Part shown: positions 32,766-41,351 of the stretch, one piece after another
Numbering within the stretch: position 1 is the stretch's first letter
Layout of the letters: each line of letters opens with the position of its first letter
Source: JBGSQR01 sp964509295
Lineage (GTDB): Bacteria > Desulfobacterota > Desulfuromonadia > Geobacterales > Pseudopelobacteraceae
Length of the DNA stretch: 64,000 nucleotides
Reading direction: 5' to 3'
NCBI GenBank assembly: GCA_964509295.1
Contig: CAZDWS010000007.1
Span: forward strand, 1 to 64,000
Notes under the pieces: generated by a model
Seen by the model: only the letters and a program-made list of their open reading frames with translations
Told to the model about the DNA's origin: nothing
The model's database searches: none
Position numbers and translations under genes: made by a program

Positions 32766-33296
32766 TAGTTGATTTTTTAAAATTACAGACATTTCTTCTT
32801 AACTATATGTTTTTTTGTTATTCTTTAGTTGATTACCTCCCTGGACATCCATATAAATTTAATATTTTATATGGATGTCTTTTTTGAGTGGCTCTAACTG
32901 GCTAATTATAATAAAGATGGTTAGACTCAAAATCACACCAAATCGTCATGTACTTATTTATTAACTTAGCAGTGAATCCTAGTTCTTGCTAGTACATGAG
33001 GTCTTACGACGTTTAAAACTGAATTACAAGCCATATGTGTTTTATCTTTATCTGTTTTATGAAGAGTTTTTTTAAGCCGGTGTTATTCGTTTTTGGTTTA
33101 TAATCATATCCAATTTTATTCTCTCTGTTTCAAGCAACCTGATCATCATTCAGATTTACAAAAGCTTATACTGAATCAGTTATTGCTGTTTTAATACTCC
33201 ATGGCAGACAAAATATTAGACGGGATGATTTTAGTGTGTTTTATTCTTAGTCAAACTCACGAATATTCATTTTGAAAATAACAAGAAAGGCATTGC
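32766..33296. other. 531-bp intergenic region without a gene
   Basis: Apart from the terminator at 32844-32885 I see no supported gene, RNA or repeat. The DNA is AT-rich with stops in all frames; the short open frames present lack ribosome binding sites. The znuC promoter should be in the right half, but no convincing -35/-10 pair or Zur-type palindrome was found by eye. Confidence 0.6.
32844..32885 (+). terminator. intrinsic terminator of the PilY1/minor pilin cluster
   Basis: GACATCCATATAAA (32844-32857) and TTTATATGGATGTC (32866-32879) form a perfect 14-bp stem around an 8-base loop, followed by six Ts. Confidence 0.92.
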
Positions 33297-34049
33297 ATGC
33301 CCGTTGAAATTGTCAGAACTGAACACCTAGGCTGCAGTTACAGCGTTGGTAAGGTATTAGAGGACATTACTCTAACAATAGAAGCAGGCGACTATGTCGG
33401 TGTCGTAGGTCCTAACGGTTCAGGTAAAAGTACATTTGTAAAAGCTCTGCTCGGTTTGTGCGATATAAGCGATGGTAAAGCCTTTTTGTTCGGTAAACCA
33501 TCAGATAAGTTTGATGAATGGGGCAGGGTTGGATACTTACCGCAAAATATGTCTCTCCTAAATCCGGTTTTTCCTGCTACTGTACAGGAAACTACTGAGC
33601 TTGGTCTTTTGTCTTTAAAGAAATTTCCTAGAAGGTTTACTCGGCAGGATAAGGAAAAAGTTGCAAGTGTGCTGGATCTTTTGGGGGTTTACGATTTGCG
33701 AAAAAAGCTGATCGGTGAACTTTCCGGGGGGCAGCAGCAAAGGGCTTTACTGGCGCGTGCTTTAGTAAATGATCCTCAACTTCTTATCCTTGATGAACCG
33801 ACGGCTGCTCTTGATCCTGAAACAAGAGAACGGTTTTATCGTCTGGTCTCCGACGTCAACCGTGCCAGCGGTGTAACAGTCCTTCTGGTAACCCATGATA
33901 CCGGTGTTATTGGTCAGCACGCATCAAAAATGCTTTACCTGGATAAGAAACTACTTTTCTTCGGCAGCTTTGATCAATTCTGCCATTCAAAAGAAATGTC
34001 TGAACTTTTCGGGCATCAATCACAACATATAATCTGCCACAGGCATTGA
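33297..34049 (+). CDS. znuC: metal (zinc-type) ABC transporter ATPase
   Basis: A 250-residue ABC ATPase. Walker A is GPNGSGKST (38-46), signature LSGGQQQR (142-149), Walker B LLILDEP, and the switch His in LLVTHD. The closest family is ZnuC/MntB-type ATPases for Zn or Mn uptake. The C-terminus is His-rich (GHQSQHIICHRH), which may bind metal. It starts ATG behind GAAAGG and is one base from the permease gene. No substrate-binding protein gene is adjacent. Confidence 0.88.
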   Translation: MPVEIVRTEHLGCSYSVGKVLEDITLTIEAGDYVGVVGPNGSGKSTFVKALLGLCDISDGKAFLFGKPSDKFDEWGRVGYLPQNMSLLNPVFPATVQETTELGLLSLKKFPRRFTRQDKEKVASVLDLLGVYDLRKKLIGELSGGQQQRALLARALVNDPQLLILDEPTAALDPETRERFYRLVSDVNRASGVTVLLVTHDTGVIGQHASKMLYLDKKLLFFGSFDQFCHSKEMSELFGHQSQHIICHRH

Positions 34050-34050
34050 A

Positions 34051-34884
34051 ATGAATTTGATAGAAATACTTTCTTACGGTTTTATCCAGCGTGCCCTGCT
34101 GGCTGGCACTTTGATAGCCTTGCTTTGCTCCGTGCTGGGTGTTTTTCTGGTTCTGAGACGTATGTCTCTGATTGGTGATGGCCTGGCCCATGTGACTTTT
34201 GGCAGTACTGCCATTGCACTGGCATTAAAATTTTATTCAGCTTCTTCGTTGTTTATATCTCTGCCGCTGGTTTTGTTGTCATCACTGGGGATTTTGAAGT
34301 TAACGGAAAAAGCCAGAATAAGCGGTGATGCTGCTATCGGGATCGTTTCTGCCGTTGGAATATCGGCAGGTATTATTCTGGCAAGTATTGGCGGTGGGTA
34401 CAACGTAGACCTGTTAAGCTATTTATTCGGAAATATTTTATCGATCAGTACGGAAGAAGTCTATATTGCGGCTGGTCTGTTTTGTTTGGTAGCTGTTCTT
34501 TTGACACTTTTCTATAACGAACTTGTATCCATAACTTTCAGTGAAGAACTGGCAAAAATTTCAGGTGTGCGAACCAATATCATTAATTCTGTATTGGTGC
34601 TTCTGACTGCGCTGTCGGTTGTTCTGGCCATGAAGCTTGTCGGCATTATGCTGATTTCAGCTCTGCTGATTCTGCCTGCTGTTTCTGCATTACAAGTGGC
34701 GAGAAGTTTCAAGGCTTGTGTGGCATATGCTGCCATTCAAGGGAGCATTTCAGTTGTGACAGGTATTTTTGTCTCGTTTTATAGCAATCTACCCGCCAGT
34801 GCCACGATAGTAATGATGAATCTGCTTTTATTCTGTACTTCCTTATTGGCCAGACAATACCTTAAGCTGAAAAATAATAACTGA
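34051..34884 (+). CDS. znuB: metal (zinc-type) ABC transporter permease
   Basis: A 277-residue permease of the ABC-3 family with about eight hydrophobic helices. Typical motifs are VFLVLRRMSLIGDGLAHVTFG (shown as signature) near residue 30-50 and KLVGIMLISALLILPAVSALQVA, the conserved coupling region (about 194-216). It pairs with the ATPase just upstream to import zinc or another divalent metal. Its 3' end overlaps the convergent DJ-1/HD-GYP gene by 23 bases. Confidence 0.9.
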   Translation: MNLIEILSYGFIQRALLAGTLIALLCSVLGVFLVLRRMSLIGDGLAHVTFGSTAIALALKFYSASSLFISLPLVLLSSLGILKLTEKARISGDAAIGIVSAVGISAGIILASIGGGYNVDLLSYLFGNILSISTEEVYIAAGLFCLVAVLLTLFYNELVSITFSEELAKISGVRTNIINSVLVLLTALSVVLAMKLVGIMLISALLILPAVSALQVARSFKACVAYAAIQGSISVVTGIFVSFYSNLPASATIVMMNLLLFCTSLLARQYLKLKNNN

Positions 34885-36034
34885 AATCCTTCATGTAGAA
34901 TGGCGATTCATTTATACATTCAATCATGATATCTGCCAGGTAAGGGTCAAATTGGAGGCCCTTTTCTTTTTGAATCTCTTTTATGGCTGTTTCCTTGTCC
35001 AGGGCCGGACGGTATGACCTGGGGAAGCACATAGCCGCATAGGCATCAGCAAGGCAGACTATGCGCGCATGAAGCGGTATCTGTTCGCCTTTCAGTCTGG
35101 TTGGATAGCCTTCTCCGTCCCATCGTTCATGATGATGCAGGATTGTTGGAACTATTTTGTCCAGATTATCAATGCCAACAATGAAAAGCGTACCTTTGAG
35201 CGGGTGTTCACGAATAATTGTTTCTTCCCGCAGGTTCAGTGTTTCAGTCTTTTTTAAGATGCCATGTTCAGTGGCAACCTTGCCGATATCATGCAACATT
35301 GCTCCTAGATATAAATCACGCATTTCTGATTCAGAGAATTTGAGTTTTTCACCAACACTCATTGAATATTCACAAACCCTTTTTGAGTGACCTTGCGTAT
35401 AGGAATCTTTCATTTCCAAGGCCCAGAGAAGAGCCTGAATCGTGCTGTTGAAAAGATGAGGGCCCCACAGGTTTTCCTGGTGTACCGGTGATTGGACCAG
35501 CATTGCTTTTTCAATTGTTTCAGCGGTATGAGCACCGGCCAGTCTGGCAACGATTGCCAAAGCAAATGCTATCGCTGTTCCGGGACCCTGGCTGGTGATA
35601 ATGTTGCCGTCAGTAACAACTGCTTTATCTTTATAATGGGCATTGCCAAGTTTATTGCTGTAAGTTGGATAGCATGTCACCTGTTTGTTATTGATTACAC
35701 CTGCATCAGCCAGTATTGTCGTGGCAGCACAAATGGCTCCGATCAATTTACCTTTATCGTTAAATTCCTTAAGCAGGCGTTTGATACGTTTATCCGCTGC
35801 CAGGTTATTTGTACCCGGTTGCCCGCCTGGCAGAACTATCATGTCGAACCCATCAGATTTAATGTTGTCGATATAACTGTCAGGCACCAGGCTAACGTTT
35901 CTAGCACTAACGGTCTGACCATCATGTAGTCCTGCCAGTACAACTTCAAATTCAGCCCTGCGCAATACATCTACAACAGCCAATGCTTCGATTTCTTCAA
36001 AACCATCTGCAAGTGGGATCAGCACTTTTGGCAT
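34862..36034 (-). CDS. DJ-1/PfpI domain fused to an HD-GYP phosphodiesterase domain
   Basis: A 390-residue two-domain protein. Residues 1-185 are a DJ-1/YajL-type domain: Glu14 in DGFEEIEAL, DMIVLPGGQPG, and the nucleophile-elbow Cys102 in GAICAATTIL. This family includes deglycase, chaperone and glyoxalase activities. Residues about 192-375 form an HD-GYP domain with His216, HD at 248-249 (MLHDIGK), HHHERWDGEGYP (300-311) and LADAYAAM. Those residues are the metal and substrate signature of cyclic-di-GMP phosphodiesterases, so the domain looks active. There is no receiver domain. Upstream on the same strand is rfbC; downstream the gene overlaps znuB convergently. What the DJ-1 domain senses or modifies is unknown. 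Confidence 0.88.
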   Translation of the reverse strand: MPKVLIPLADGFEEIEALAVVDVLRRAEFEVVLAGLHDGQTVSARNVSLVPDSYIDNIKSDGFDMIVLPGGQPGTNNLAADKRIKRLLKEFNDKGKLIGAICAATTILADAGVINNKQVTCYPTYSNKLGNAHYKDKAVVTDGNIITSQGPGTAIAFALAIVARLAGAHTAETIEKAMLVQSPVHQENLWGPHLFNSTIQALLWALEMKDSYTQGHSKRVCEYSMSVGEKLKFSESEMRDLYLGAMLHDIGKVATEHGILKKTETLNLREETIIREHPLKGTLFIVGIDNLDKIVPTILHHHERWDGEGYPTRLKGEQIPLHARIVCLADAYAAMCFPRSYRPALDKETAIKEIQKEKGLQFDPYLADIMIECINESPFYMKDFSYYFSA

Positions 36035-36133
36035 ATAGAACTCCTGATTTGGCTATTATTTTAGTTAATACTAAGCAGAATAAGCTATTTTATTTTTTAT
36101 ATATTATTCCATAAAAAATATTTAAAAAGTATA

Positions 36134-36679
36134 TCACAGAAACAGTTCGGCATCTTTGAATGTTTTACCATGACGGTCCTTATCGGAGACAGAAGGCTCT
36201 CCATTTAGAGGCCAGGTTATGTTAAGGTCCGGGTCATTCCAGGCTATGCAGCGTTCGTTTTTCGGAGAATAGAAATTTGTTGTAAGGTACAGAAACTCTG
36301 CATAGTCAGATGTTACATAAAAACCATGGGCAAATCCTGCAGGGACCCACATTTGTAGCTTGTTTTCTGCTGATAGTCTGGTTCCAAACCACTGACCAAA
36401 AGTTGGTGAACTTTTGCGAATATCTACAGCGACATCAAATACCTCTCCGCAGACAACCCGGACCAGTTTCCCTTGTGGATTCTGAATCTGATAGTGAAGC
36501 CCTCTGAGTACTCCACCTTTTGAGCGGGAATGATTGTGCTGTACGAAACTTGCATCAACTCCTGTTTGTTCTTTCCAGGCTTTTTCGTTGAAGCTTTCGA
36601 AGAAAAAGCCGCGTTCGTCCCCAAATACTTTGGGCTCAATTATCAGGACGTCAGGAATTGTAGTTGGAATAATTTTCAT
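36134..36679 (-). CDS. rfbC: dTDP-4-dehydrorhamnose 3,5-epimerase
   Basis: A 181-residue RmlC-family cupin: EPKVFGDERGFFFESFNEKAW, VQHNHSRSKGGVLRGLHYQ (His and Arg of the active site), and WVPAGFAHGFYV. It epimerises dTDP-4-keto-6-deoxyglucose on the way to dTDP-rhamnose. Length is standard. It is separated by 6 kb from rfbB and rfbD (42608-44502) and encoded on the other strand, and no rfbA is in view. Confidence 0.94.
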   Translation of the reverse strand: MKIIPTTIPDVLIIEPKVFGDERGFFFESFNEKAWKEQTGVDASFVQHNHSRSKGGVLRGLHYQIQNPQGKLVRVVCGEVFDVAVDIRKSSPTFGQWFGTRLSAENKLQMWVPAGFAHGFYVTSDYAEFLYLTTNFYSPKNERCIAWNDPDLNITWPLNGEPSVSDKDRHGKTFKDAELFL

Positions 36680-36843
36680 CTGGTAAACCTCGGTTTGTTT
36701 TAAGCAGAATATGAGTTCATTTTTAGCAAATATACTGCTAATGCTGCAAGTTAAACTTTAGGTTTTTTTAAACAGTTATTTATTCAAAATGGAATTTGGG
36801 TGTTGGTATCATTTCGGCATTGTGGTATTTAAGCAATCTCTTT

Positions 36844-36864
36844 AACCTAAACTTTTGTTAGGTT
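36844..36864 (+). repeat. 7-bp hairpin just upstream of the M16 peptidase gene
   Basis: AACCTAA (36844-36850) and TTAGGTT (36858-36864) flank a 7-base loop, followed by TGATTTTTT. It resembles a weak terminator but lies only 28 bases before the peptidase start. It could be a leader hairpin. The rest of the 36680-36892 gap shows no clear promoter. Confidence 0.4.
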
Positions 36865-36892
36865 TGATTTTTAATAAAAGCAGGGTATGATT

Positions 36893-38158
36893 ATGGACAT
36901 GGTATCTACAACAATTTTAAAAAATGGTGTCAGAGTCGTTTCTCAGTCTGTTGAGCACATGCACACAGTCTCTATAGGAGTGTGGGTGGCGAACGGTTCG
37001 CGGCATGAAACACCGGAACTGAGTGGGGTTGCCCATTTTATTGAGCATTTGCTTTTTAAAGGTACGGACAAGCGTACTGCACGGCAGATTTCCATGGAGG
37101 TTGATTCCATGGGAGGTATTCTCAATGCATTTACCGGCCATGAGTATGTTTGCTACTATGCCAAGGTCCTTGCCAAGTTTCTTCCAAAAGTAACGGACAT
37201 TCTAACGGATATTTTTTTACATTCAGTTTTTCCGGCAGAAGAAATTGAACGTGAACGCAAAGTAATTCTACAAGAAATCAAGATGCGGGACGATTCGCCC
37301 GATGAGTTTATTCATGATCGTTTTCATCAGAGCTTTTGGAGCGGTCACCCTCTTGGTTCTTCCATACTTGGAACTGTAAACACTATCAGCAGTATGACCC
37401 GTGATGAAATAATAGCCTACAAGCAGTTACGCTATCGTCCGCAGGATGTAATTATTGCAGCAGCTGGCAATGTAAACCATTCCGAGTTGGTTGCTTTGGT
37501 CGAGAAAGCATATTCTGAACTGAATTCATCATGGATTCCGGGACTACAACCGGTATTATGCCATAGCGGTAAACATATAAATCTTTGTGACCGGGACCTT
37601 GAGCAAATATTGATATGTCTCGGTACATCTGCATTGCCACAGAATCATCCTGATAGGTACACTCAATTCCTTCTCAGTACAATTTTGGGCGGTGGAATGA
37701 GTTCTCGTCTATTTCAGGAAGTCAGAGAGAAGAAAGGTTTGGCTTATTCTGTTTACTCATACATTCTTTCCCACGCTGATTCAGGGGCGATAGTTGTTTA
37801 TGCCGGTACGGAAAGGGCACACTGTCTTGAAGTAATTGATATTGTTCTTACTGAAATGTCACGGTTGAAATGTGAAAAAGTTACTCAGAATGAGCTTGAT
37901 TCTGCTCGTGAACAGTTGAAGGGTAAGACATTGATGTCACTGGAAAGCAGTGAGAGTCTAATGATCAGGTTGGCGAAAAATGAAATATATATGAAACAGC
38001 AGCCTACTATTGAAGATATTTTAGACGGATTTGACAGGGTGACGGTTGAGGATATTCAAGAAATGGGTAGTCTTTTCTTTAATGGTGAATGCCTGAATCT
38101 TGAGGTGATGGGAAAAGCAGGCAGTTTAGGATTAACACCAGATATTCTTAATTTATAA
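36893..38158 (+). CDS. M16 family zinc metallopeptidase (processing peptidase-like)
   Basis: A 421-residue peptidase. The inverted zinc motif HFIEH is near residues 48-52, with the third ligand Glu about 77 residues later in the EEIERERKVILQEI region. The C-terminal half has LGGGMSSRLFQEVREKKGLAYSVYSY (signature, in part), the substrate-binding R/Y region. It resembles mitochondrial processing peptidase beta and YmxG/PqqL-type proteins. The start at 36893 is 7 bases after AGGG; an ATG at 36887 is too close to it. No signal peptide is present, so it is probably cytoplasmic. Confidence 0.92.
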   Translation: MDMVSTTILKNGVRVVSQSVEHMHTVSIGVWVANGSRHETPELSGVAHFIEHLLFKGTDKRTARQISMEVDSMGGILNAFTGHEYVCYYAKVLAKFLPKVTDILTDIFLHSVFPAEEIERERKVILQEIKMRDDSPDEFIHDRFHQSFWSGHPLGSSILGTVNTISSMTRDEIIAYKQLRYRPQDVIIAAAGNVNHSELVALVEKAYSELNSSWIPGLQPVLCHSGKHINLCDRDLEQILICLGTSALPQNHPDRYTQFLLSTILGGGMSSRLFQEVREKKGLAYSVYSYILSHADSGAIVVYAGTERAHCLEVIDIVLTEMSRLKCEKVTQNELDSAREQLKGKTLMSLESSESLMIRLAKNEIYMKQQPTIEDILDGFDRVTVEDIQEMGSLFFNGECLNLEVMGKAGSLGLTPDILNL

Positions 38159-38180
38159 AAGTTGATTGGCGATTAAAGTG

Positions 38181-38225
38181 AGTTCCTGCTCCAACCGCAA
38201 ACAAATGGTCGGCACAGGAACTTTT
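38181..38225 (+). terminator. hairpin terminator after the M16 peptidase gene
   Basis: AGTTCCTG (38181-38188) and CAGGAACT (38215-38222) form an 8-bp stem with a 26-base inner region that can pair further (CCG/CGG), followed by TTTT-rich sequence. It also lies just before the end of the convergent dut gene and may serve both. Confidence 0.55.
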
Positions 38226-38233
38226 AAATAACT

Positions 38234-38698
38234 CTACTCTCTTCCGGTGTGACCAAATCCCCCCGTACCACGATTAGTTTCCTGACTGAATTCTTCAACT
38301 ATTAATAGAGAAACCTGGGTTATCGGAACAAACATCATCTGACAAATTCTTTCACCTGGCTCAATTGTATAGGGTGATTTACCTCTGTTGTGAAGGCCAA
38401 TACCAATTTCACCCTGATAATCCGAGTCGATAACACCGACTGTATTTGCAAGCACAATACCATGCTTTATGCCCAGGCCTGAACGAGGGACAATAAGTGC
38501 CACCAGGCCGGGATCGTGGATGCTGATTGCAATTCCACTTGGAACCAGAACCGTTTCTCCGCTTTGAATAGTAAGACTATTTTCAATACAGGCACGCAGG
38601 TCCATTGCGGCAGAGCCACTGGTTGCATAAGTTGGCAGAGGAATGCTTGTTCCTATTAATTTGTTTATGATTTTGGTTTCAATTTTGTGTCTGTTCAT
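38234..38698 (-). CDS. dut: deoxyuridine 5'-triphosphate nucleotidohydrolase
   Basis: A 154-residue trimeric dUTPase that hydrolyses dUTP to dUMP, keeping uracil out of DNA. All five motifs are visible: AAMDLRA (1), PRSGLGIKHG (2), GVIDSDYQGEIGIGLHN (3), ERICQMMF (4) and RGTGGFGHTG (5). Length is typical. The gene stands alone between the M16 peptidase (convergent) and the aminopeptidase (divergent). Confidence 0.96.
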   Translation of the reverse strand: MNRHKIETKIINKLIGTSIPLPTYATSGSAAMDLRACIENSLTIQSGETVLVPSGIAISIHDPGLVALIVPRSGLGIKHGIVLANTVGVIDSDYQGEIGIGLHNRGKSPYTIEPGERICQMMFVPITQVSLLIVEEFSQETNRGTGGFGHTGRE

Positions 38699-38809
38699 GT
38701 AAATTCCTGTGGTTAGCGTGATTTACTTTGTTTAGCATATCAAAGAAAAACTACGGTTGAAACTCATATTTTTTATCAAAACAACTGAATCGTTTGAAAG
38801 GTTATTTGA

Positions 38810-39916
38810 ATGAAAGATCCGCGTATTGAAAAATTTGCTGAAATACTTGTTGATTACTCTACTCGCGTAAAAGAGGGAGATGTCGTTCTTATTAATGCTG
38901 CCGGACTTGAAGCGTTGCCATTGGTAAAAGAGTTGTACGCACTTTGTCTGAAGCGTGGTGCCAAGTATGTGGAATATACTTTCTCTGTCCCTGAAATTGA
39001 CAGGGCCTTTTACAATCTTGCTGATAAACAGCAGCTTGAACATTTTCCACAGCACAAGATGGATTTTTATAAAACCCTGACAGTTTATATCGGTATTGCC
39101 GCTGGAAATAACACCATGGAGATGGCTAATGCCAATCAATCCGCCATGGTAAGTTATCAAAAGCTTACAAAGCCGCTGGTTGACCAGCGCGTAAAGCATA
39201 CACGCTGGGTTGTTACCCGCTACCCGACTAATGCAGCAGCTCAGGATGCCAAAATGAGCCTTGAAGAATATGAAGATTATCTGTTTTCTGCCTGCTGTAT
39301 TGATTGGTACGTGGAATCAGAGAAACAGGAAAAACTCAAAAAGCTGATGGATAAAACAAGTAACGTCCGCATTGTAGCACCTGATACAGATCTTAGTTTC
39401 AGTATTGCAGGTTTGCCTGGCATCAAGTGTGATGGCCGATTGAATATGCCTGATGGTGAGGTTTTTTCTGCGCCGGTCAGAGATTCTGTGCAGGGATATA
39501 TCAGTTACAATTGCCCCAGCATTTACCAGGGGAAGGAATATAATGGCGTCCGATTTGAATTTAAAGATGGCAAAATAGTCAACGCCACAGCTGATGGCGG
39601 TATGACAGAGTTACTGAATAAAGTTCTGGATACGGATGAAGGTGCCAGATATATTGGTGAATTTGCATTGGGCATAAACCCGGGCATCCATAAGCCGATG
39701 CGTAATATTCTTTTTGATGAAAAGATTTTTGGTTCAATCCATTTTACGCCAGGCCAGGCTTATGATGAGTGTGACAATGGTAACCGCTCAGCAGTCCACT
39801 GGGACCTGGTCCGATTGTTGACTGACGGAGGCGAAATTTGGTTTGATGATATGCTCATTCAGAAAAATGGGCTTTTTATAGTTGATGAGCTCCTTGAACT
39901 GAACCCGCGTAATTGA
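38810..39916 (+). CDS. M29 family aminopeptidase
   Basis: A 368-residue metallo-aminopeptidase of the thermophilic aminopeptidase T/AmpS family. The N-terminal KEGDVVLINAAGLEALPLVKEL and the C-terminal metal-site elements GEFALGINPG, GSIHFTPG and SAVHWDLV (Glu, His, His, Asp ligands) are clear. It removes N-terminal residues from peptides in the cytoplasm. The stop TGA lies within the ribosome binding site of the next gene, so they are probably co-transcribed. Confidence 0.92.
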   Translation: MKDPRIEKFAEILVDYSTRVKEGDVVLINAAGLEALPLVKELYALCLKRGAKYVEYTFSVPEIDRAFYNLADKQQLEHFPQHKMDFYKTLTVYIGIAAGNNTMEMANANQSAMVSYQKLTKPLVDQRVKHTRWVVTRYPTNAAAQDAKMSLEEYEDYLFSACCIDWYVESEKQEKLKKLMDKTSNVRIVAPDTDLSFSIAGLPGIKCDGRLNMPDGEVFSAPVRDSVQGYISYNCPSIYQGKEYNGVRFEFKDGKIVNATADGGMTELLNKVLDTDEGARYIGEFALGINPGIHKPMRNILFDEKIFGSIHFTPGQAYDECDNGNRSAVHWDLVRLLTDGGEIWFDDMLIQKNGLFIVDELLELNPRN

Positions 39917-39923
39917 GGTCTTG

Positions 39924-40430
39924 ATGAGTGACTTGACTATTCAGAATGTTGAATTTGAACATGATGATTTTGATTTTTCTGATCTGCAGGAAGAACTCAG
40001 GGTCGATGATCGATGTCGTTCTTTGCTGAACGGTTTTTATGCCGATCTTCTTGCTCAAGGAGTTGATGAACAGGTTGCTTCGGATTGGGCATTTTGTGCT
40101 GACTATTATTTGAGAGACTACCTGCTGGATTTTTCGCGGCTGAACGTTATTCGTCCAAAGCCGGGTATAGTTAAAAGCTTTGCTGGCAACTGGTTTATTA
40201 CCAGAAATCTGCACCCTGAAATTGATGCGCTTGAAAAGCATCTAAAAGCTGTGGATGAGTTGTACCGTTATCTGCAAAAACAACACTATATCTCAGTTGA
40301 AGAGCTTGAATATCTGTTGTTTGAAATCTGGCAGATGGATTTTTACAAGAAACGTATTGATAGTTTTCTTGCGATTAATGGTGATGGCTTTTTAGAGTGG
40401 GATATGGAATGTCCGTTAGGAGACTGGTAG
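39924..40430 (+). CDS. uncharacterised protein upstream of a DUF815-type ATPase
   Basis: A 168-residue acidic, apparently soluble protein that I do not recognise. It is predicted to be mainly helical, with an acidic start (EFEHDDFDFSDLQEEL), a central FCADYYLRDYLLDFSR and NWFITRNLHPEIDALEKHL, and a C-terminal end EWDMECPLGDW. There is no signal peptide or membrane helix. The ATG at 39924 is favoured by GAGG at 39915-39918. It lies 3 bases before the ATPase gene and 7 after the aminopeptidase, so it is likely a functional partner of one of them. Confidence 0.8.
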   Translation: MSDLTIQNVEFEHDDFDFSDLQEELRVDDRCRSLLNGFYADLLAQGVDEQVASDWAFCADYYLRDYLLDFSRLNVIRPKPGIVKSFAGNWFITRNLHPEIDALEKHLKAVDELYRYLQKQHYISVEELEYLLFEIWQMDFYKKRIDSFLAINGDGFLEWDMECPLGDW

Positions 40431-40433
40431 AGA

Positions 40434-41297
40434 ATGATTAATATTTCTGACAACAAAATGGATCTATTGCTTGAAAAGCTTGGAAGACTTGTGGATCACC
40501 TGGCGCCTGATATTTCAACACCGCCGGATTTTGATCGTTTTCTGGCTTTTCGCTGGGAAAGAGTAGGGGAGCTAGGTAGGCTTGTCCCGGTGGCTCACCC
40601 ACATCTTTTTGATTTAAACGAATTGGTTGGTATTGATGACATACGTGAAGATGTTGAACGAAACACAGCACAGTTTGTTGCTGGTTTGCCTGCCAACAAT
40701 GTTCTTTTATGGGGGGAACGAGGTTGTGGCAAATCTTCTTTGGTAAAAGGTCTGTTAAAACCGTTTTCAACGCGCGGGCTTCGTATCGTTGAACTCAAAC
40801 GATGGGATCTTCTTTCTCTCCCTCAAATAGTTGCAATGTTACGTGATGCTCCATGCTATTTTATTCTCTTCTGTGATGACCTTTCCTTTGACGAGGGGGA
40901 GGGCGACTTCCGTGCCTTGAAAACTCTGCTTGATGGAGATATTGAGGAACGCCCATCAAATGTTCTTATCTACGCTACATCGAATCGTCGTCACTTGATG
41001 CCTGAGCAGGTTAGGGATACACGCGGAGATAGTGAAATACACCCGGAAGAAGCTATTGGAGATAAATTGGCCCTGTCGGACAGATTCGGACTTTCGCTAG
41101 GTTTTTACAGTCTTGACCAGGATGAGTATCTGGCTGTAATCAGAAAGTATGCTGCACTTCGCAAGCTTCCTGTAACCGATAATGAATTATGTGATAAAGC
41201 ATTGAAATGGAGCTTGTTTACTGCCAGAAGGAGCGGACGCTCAGCAAGGCAGTTTATTGATGATTTTGAAGGCCGTCTGCGCTTGAAGGACCATTGA
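40434..41297 (+). CDS. DUF815-type P-loop ATPase
   Basis: A 287-residue AAA+-like ATPase. Walker A is GERGCGKSS (94-102) and the Walker B is YFILFCDDLSF (about 139-149, with DD). VLIYATSNRRHLMPE is a sensor 1-type segment, and DRFGLSLGFYSLDQDEYL carries an arginine-finger-like DRFG. These match the DUF815 family, whose role is unknown. It is closely linked to the unknown 168-residue protein upstream. A 54-base gap separates it from the HDOD gene. Confidence 0.85.
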   Translation: MINISDNKMDLLLEKLGRLVDHLAPDISTPPDFDRFLAFRWERVGELGRLVPVAHPHLFDLNELVGIDDIREDVERNTAQFVAGLPANNVLLWGERGCGKSSLVKGLLKPFSTRGLRIVELKRWDLLSLPQIVAMLRDAPCYFILFCDDLSFDEGEGDFRALKTLLDGDIEERPSNVLIYATSNRRHLMPEQVRDTRGDSEIHPEEAIGDKLALSDRFGLSLGFYSLDQDEYLAVIRKYAALRKLPVTDNELCDKALKWSLFTARRSGRSARQFIDDFEGRLRLKDH

Positions 41298-41351
41298 GTC
41301 AGTGTAATAGTTTGATTAGTTCACATCCTTATTTGGCAAGAGGGGAACCAT

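Noticed and set aside
33200..33296. Zur or Fur box before znuC
   Set aside because: No palindrome near consensus was found on either strand by eye.
36776..36830. GG-N10-GC match (TGGTATCATTTCGGCA) before the M16 peptidase gene as sigma-54 promoter
   Set aside because: Both boxes differ at several conserved positions (no CA after GG, CG instead of TT), so the spacing alone is not persuasive.
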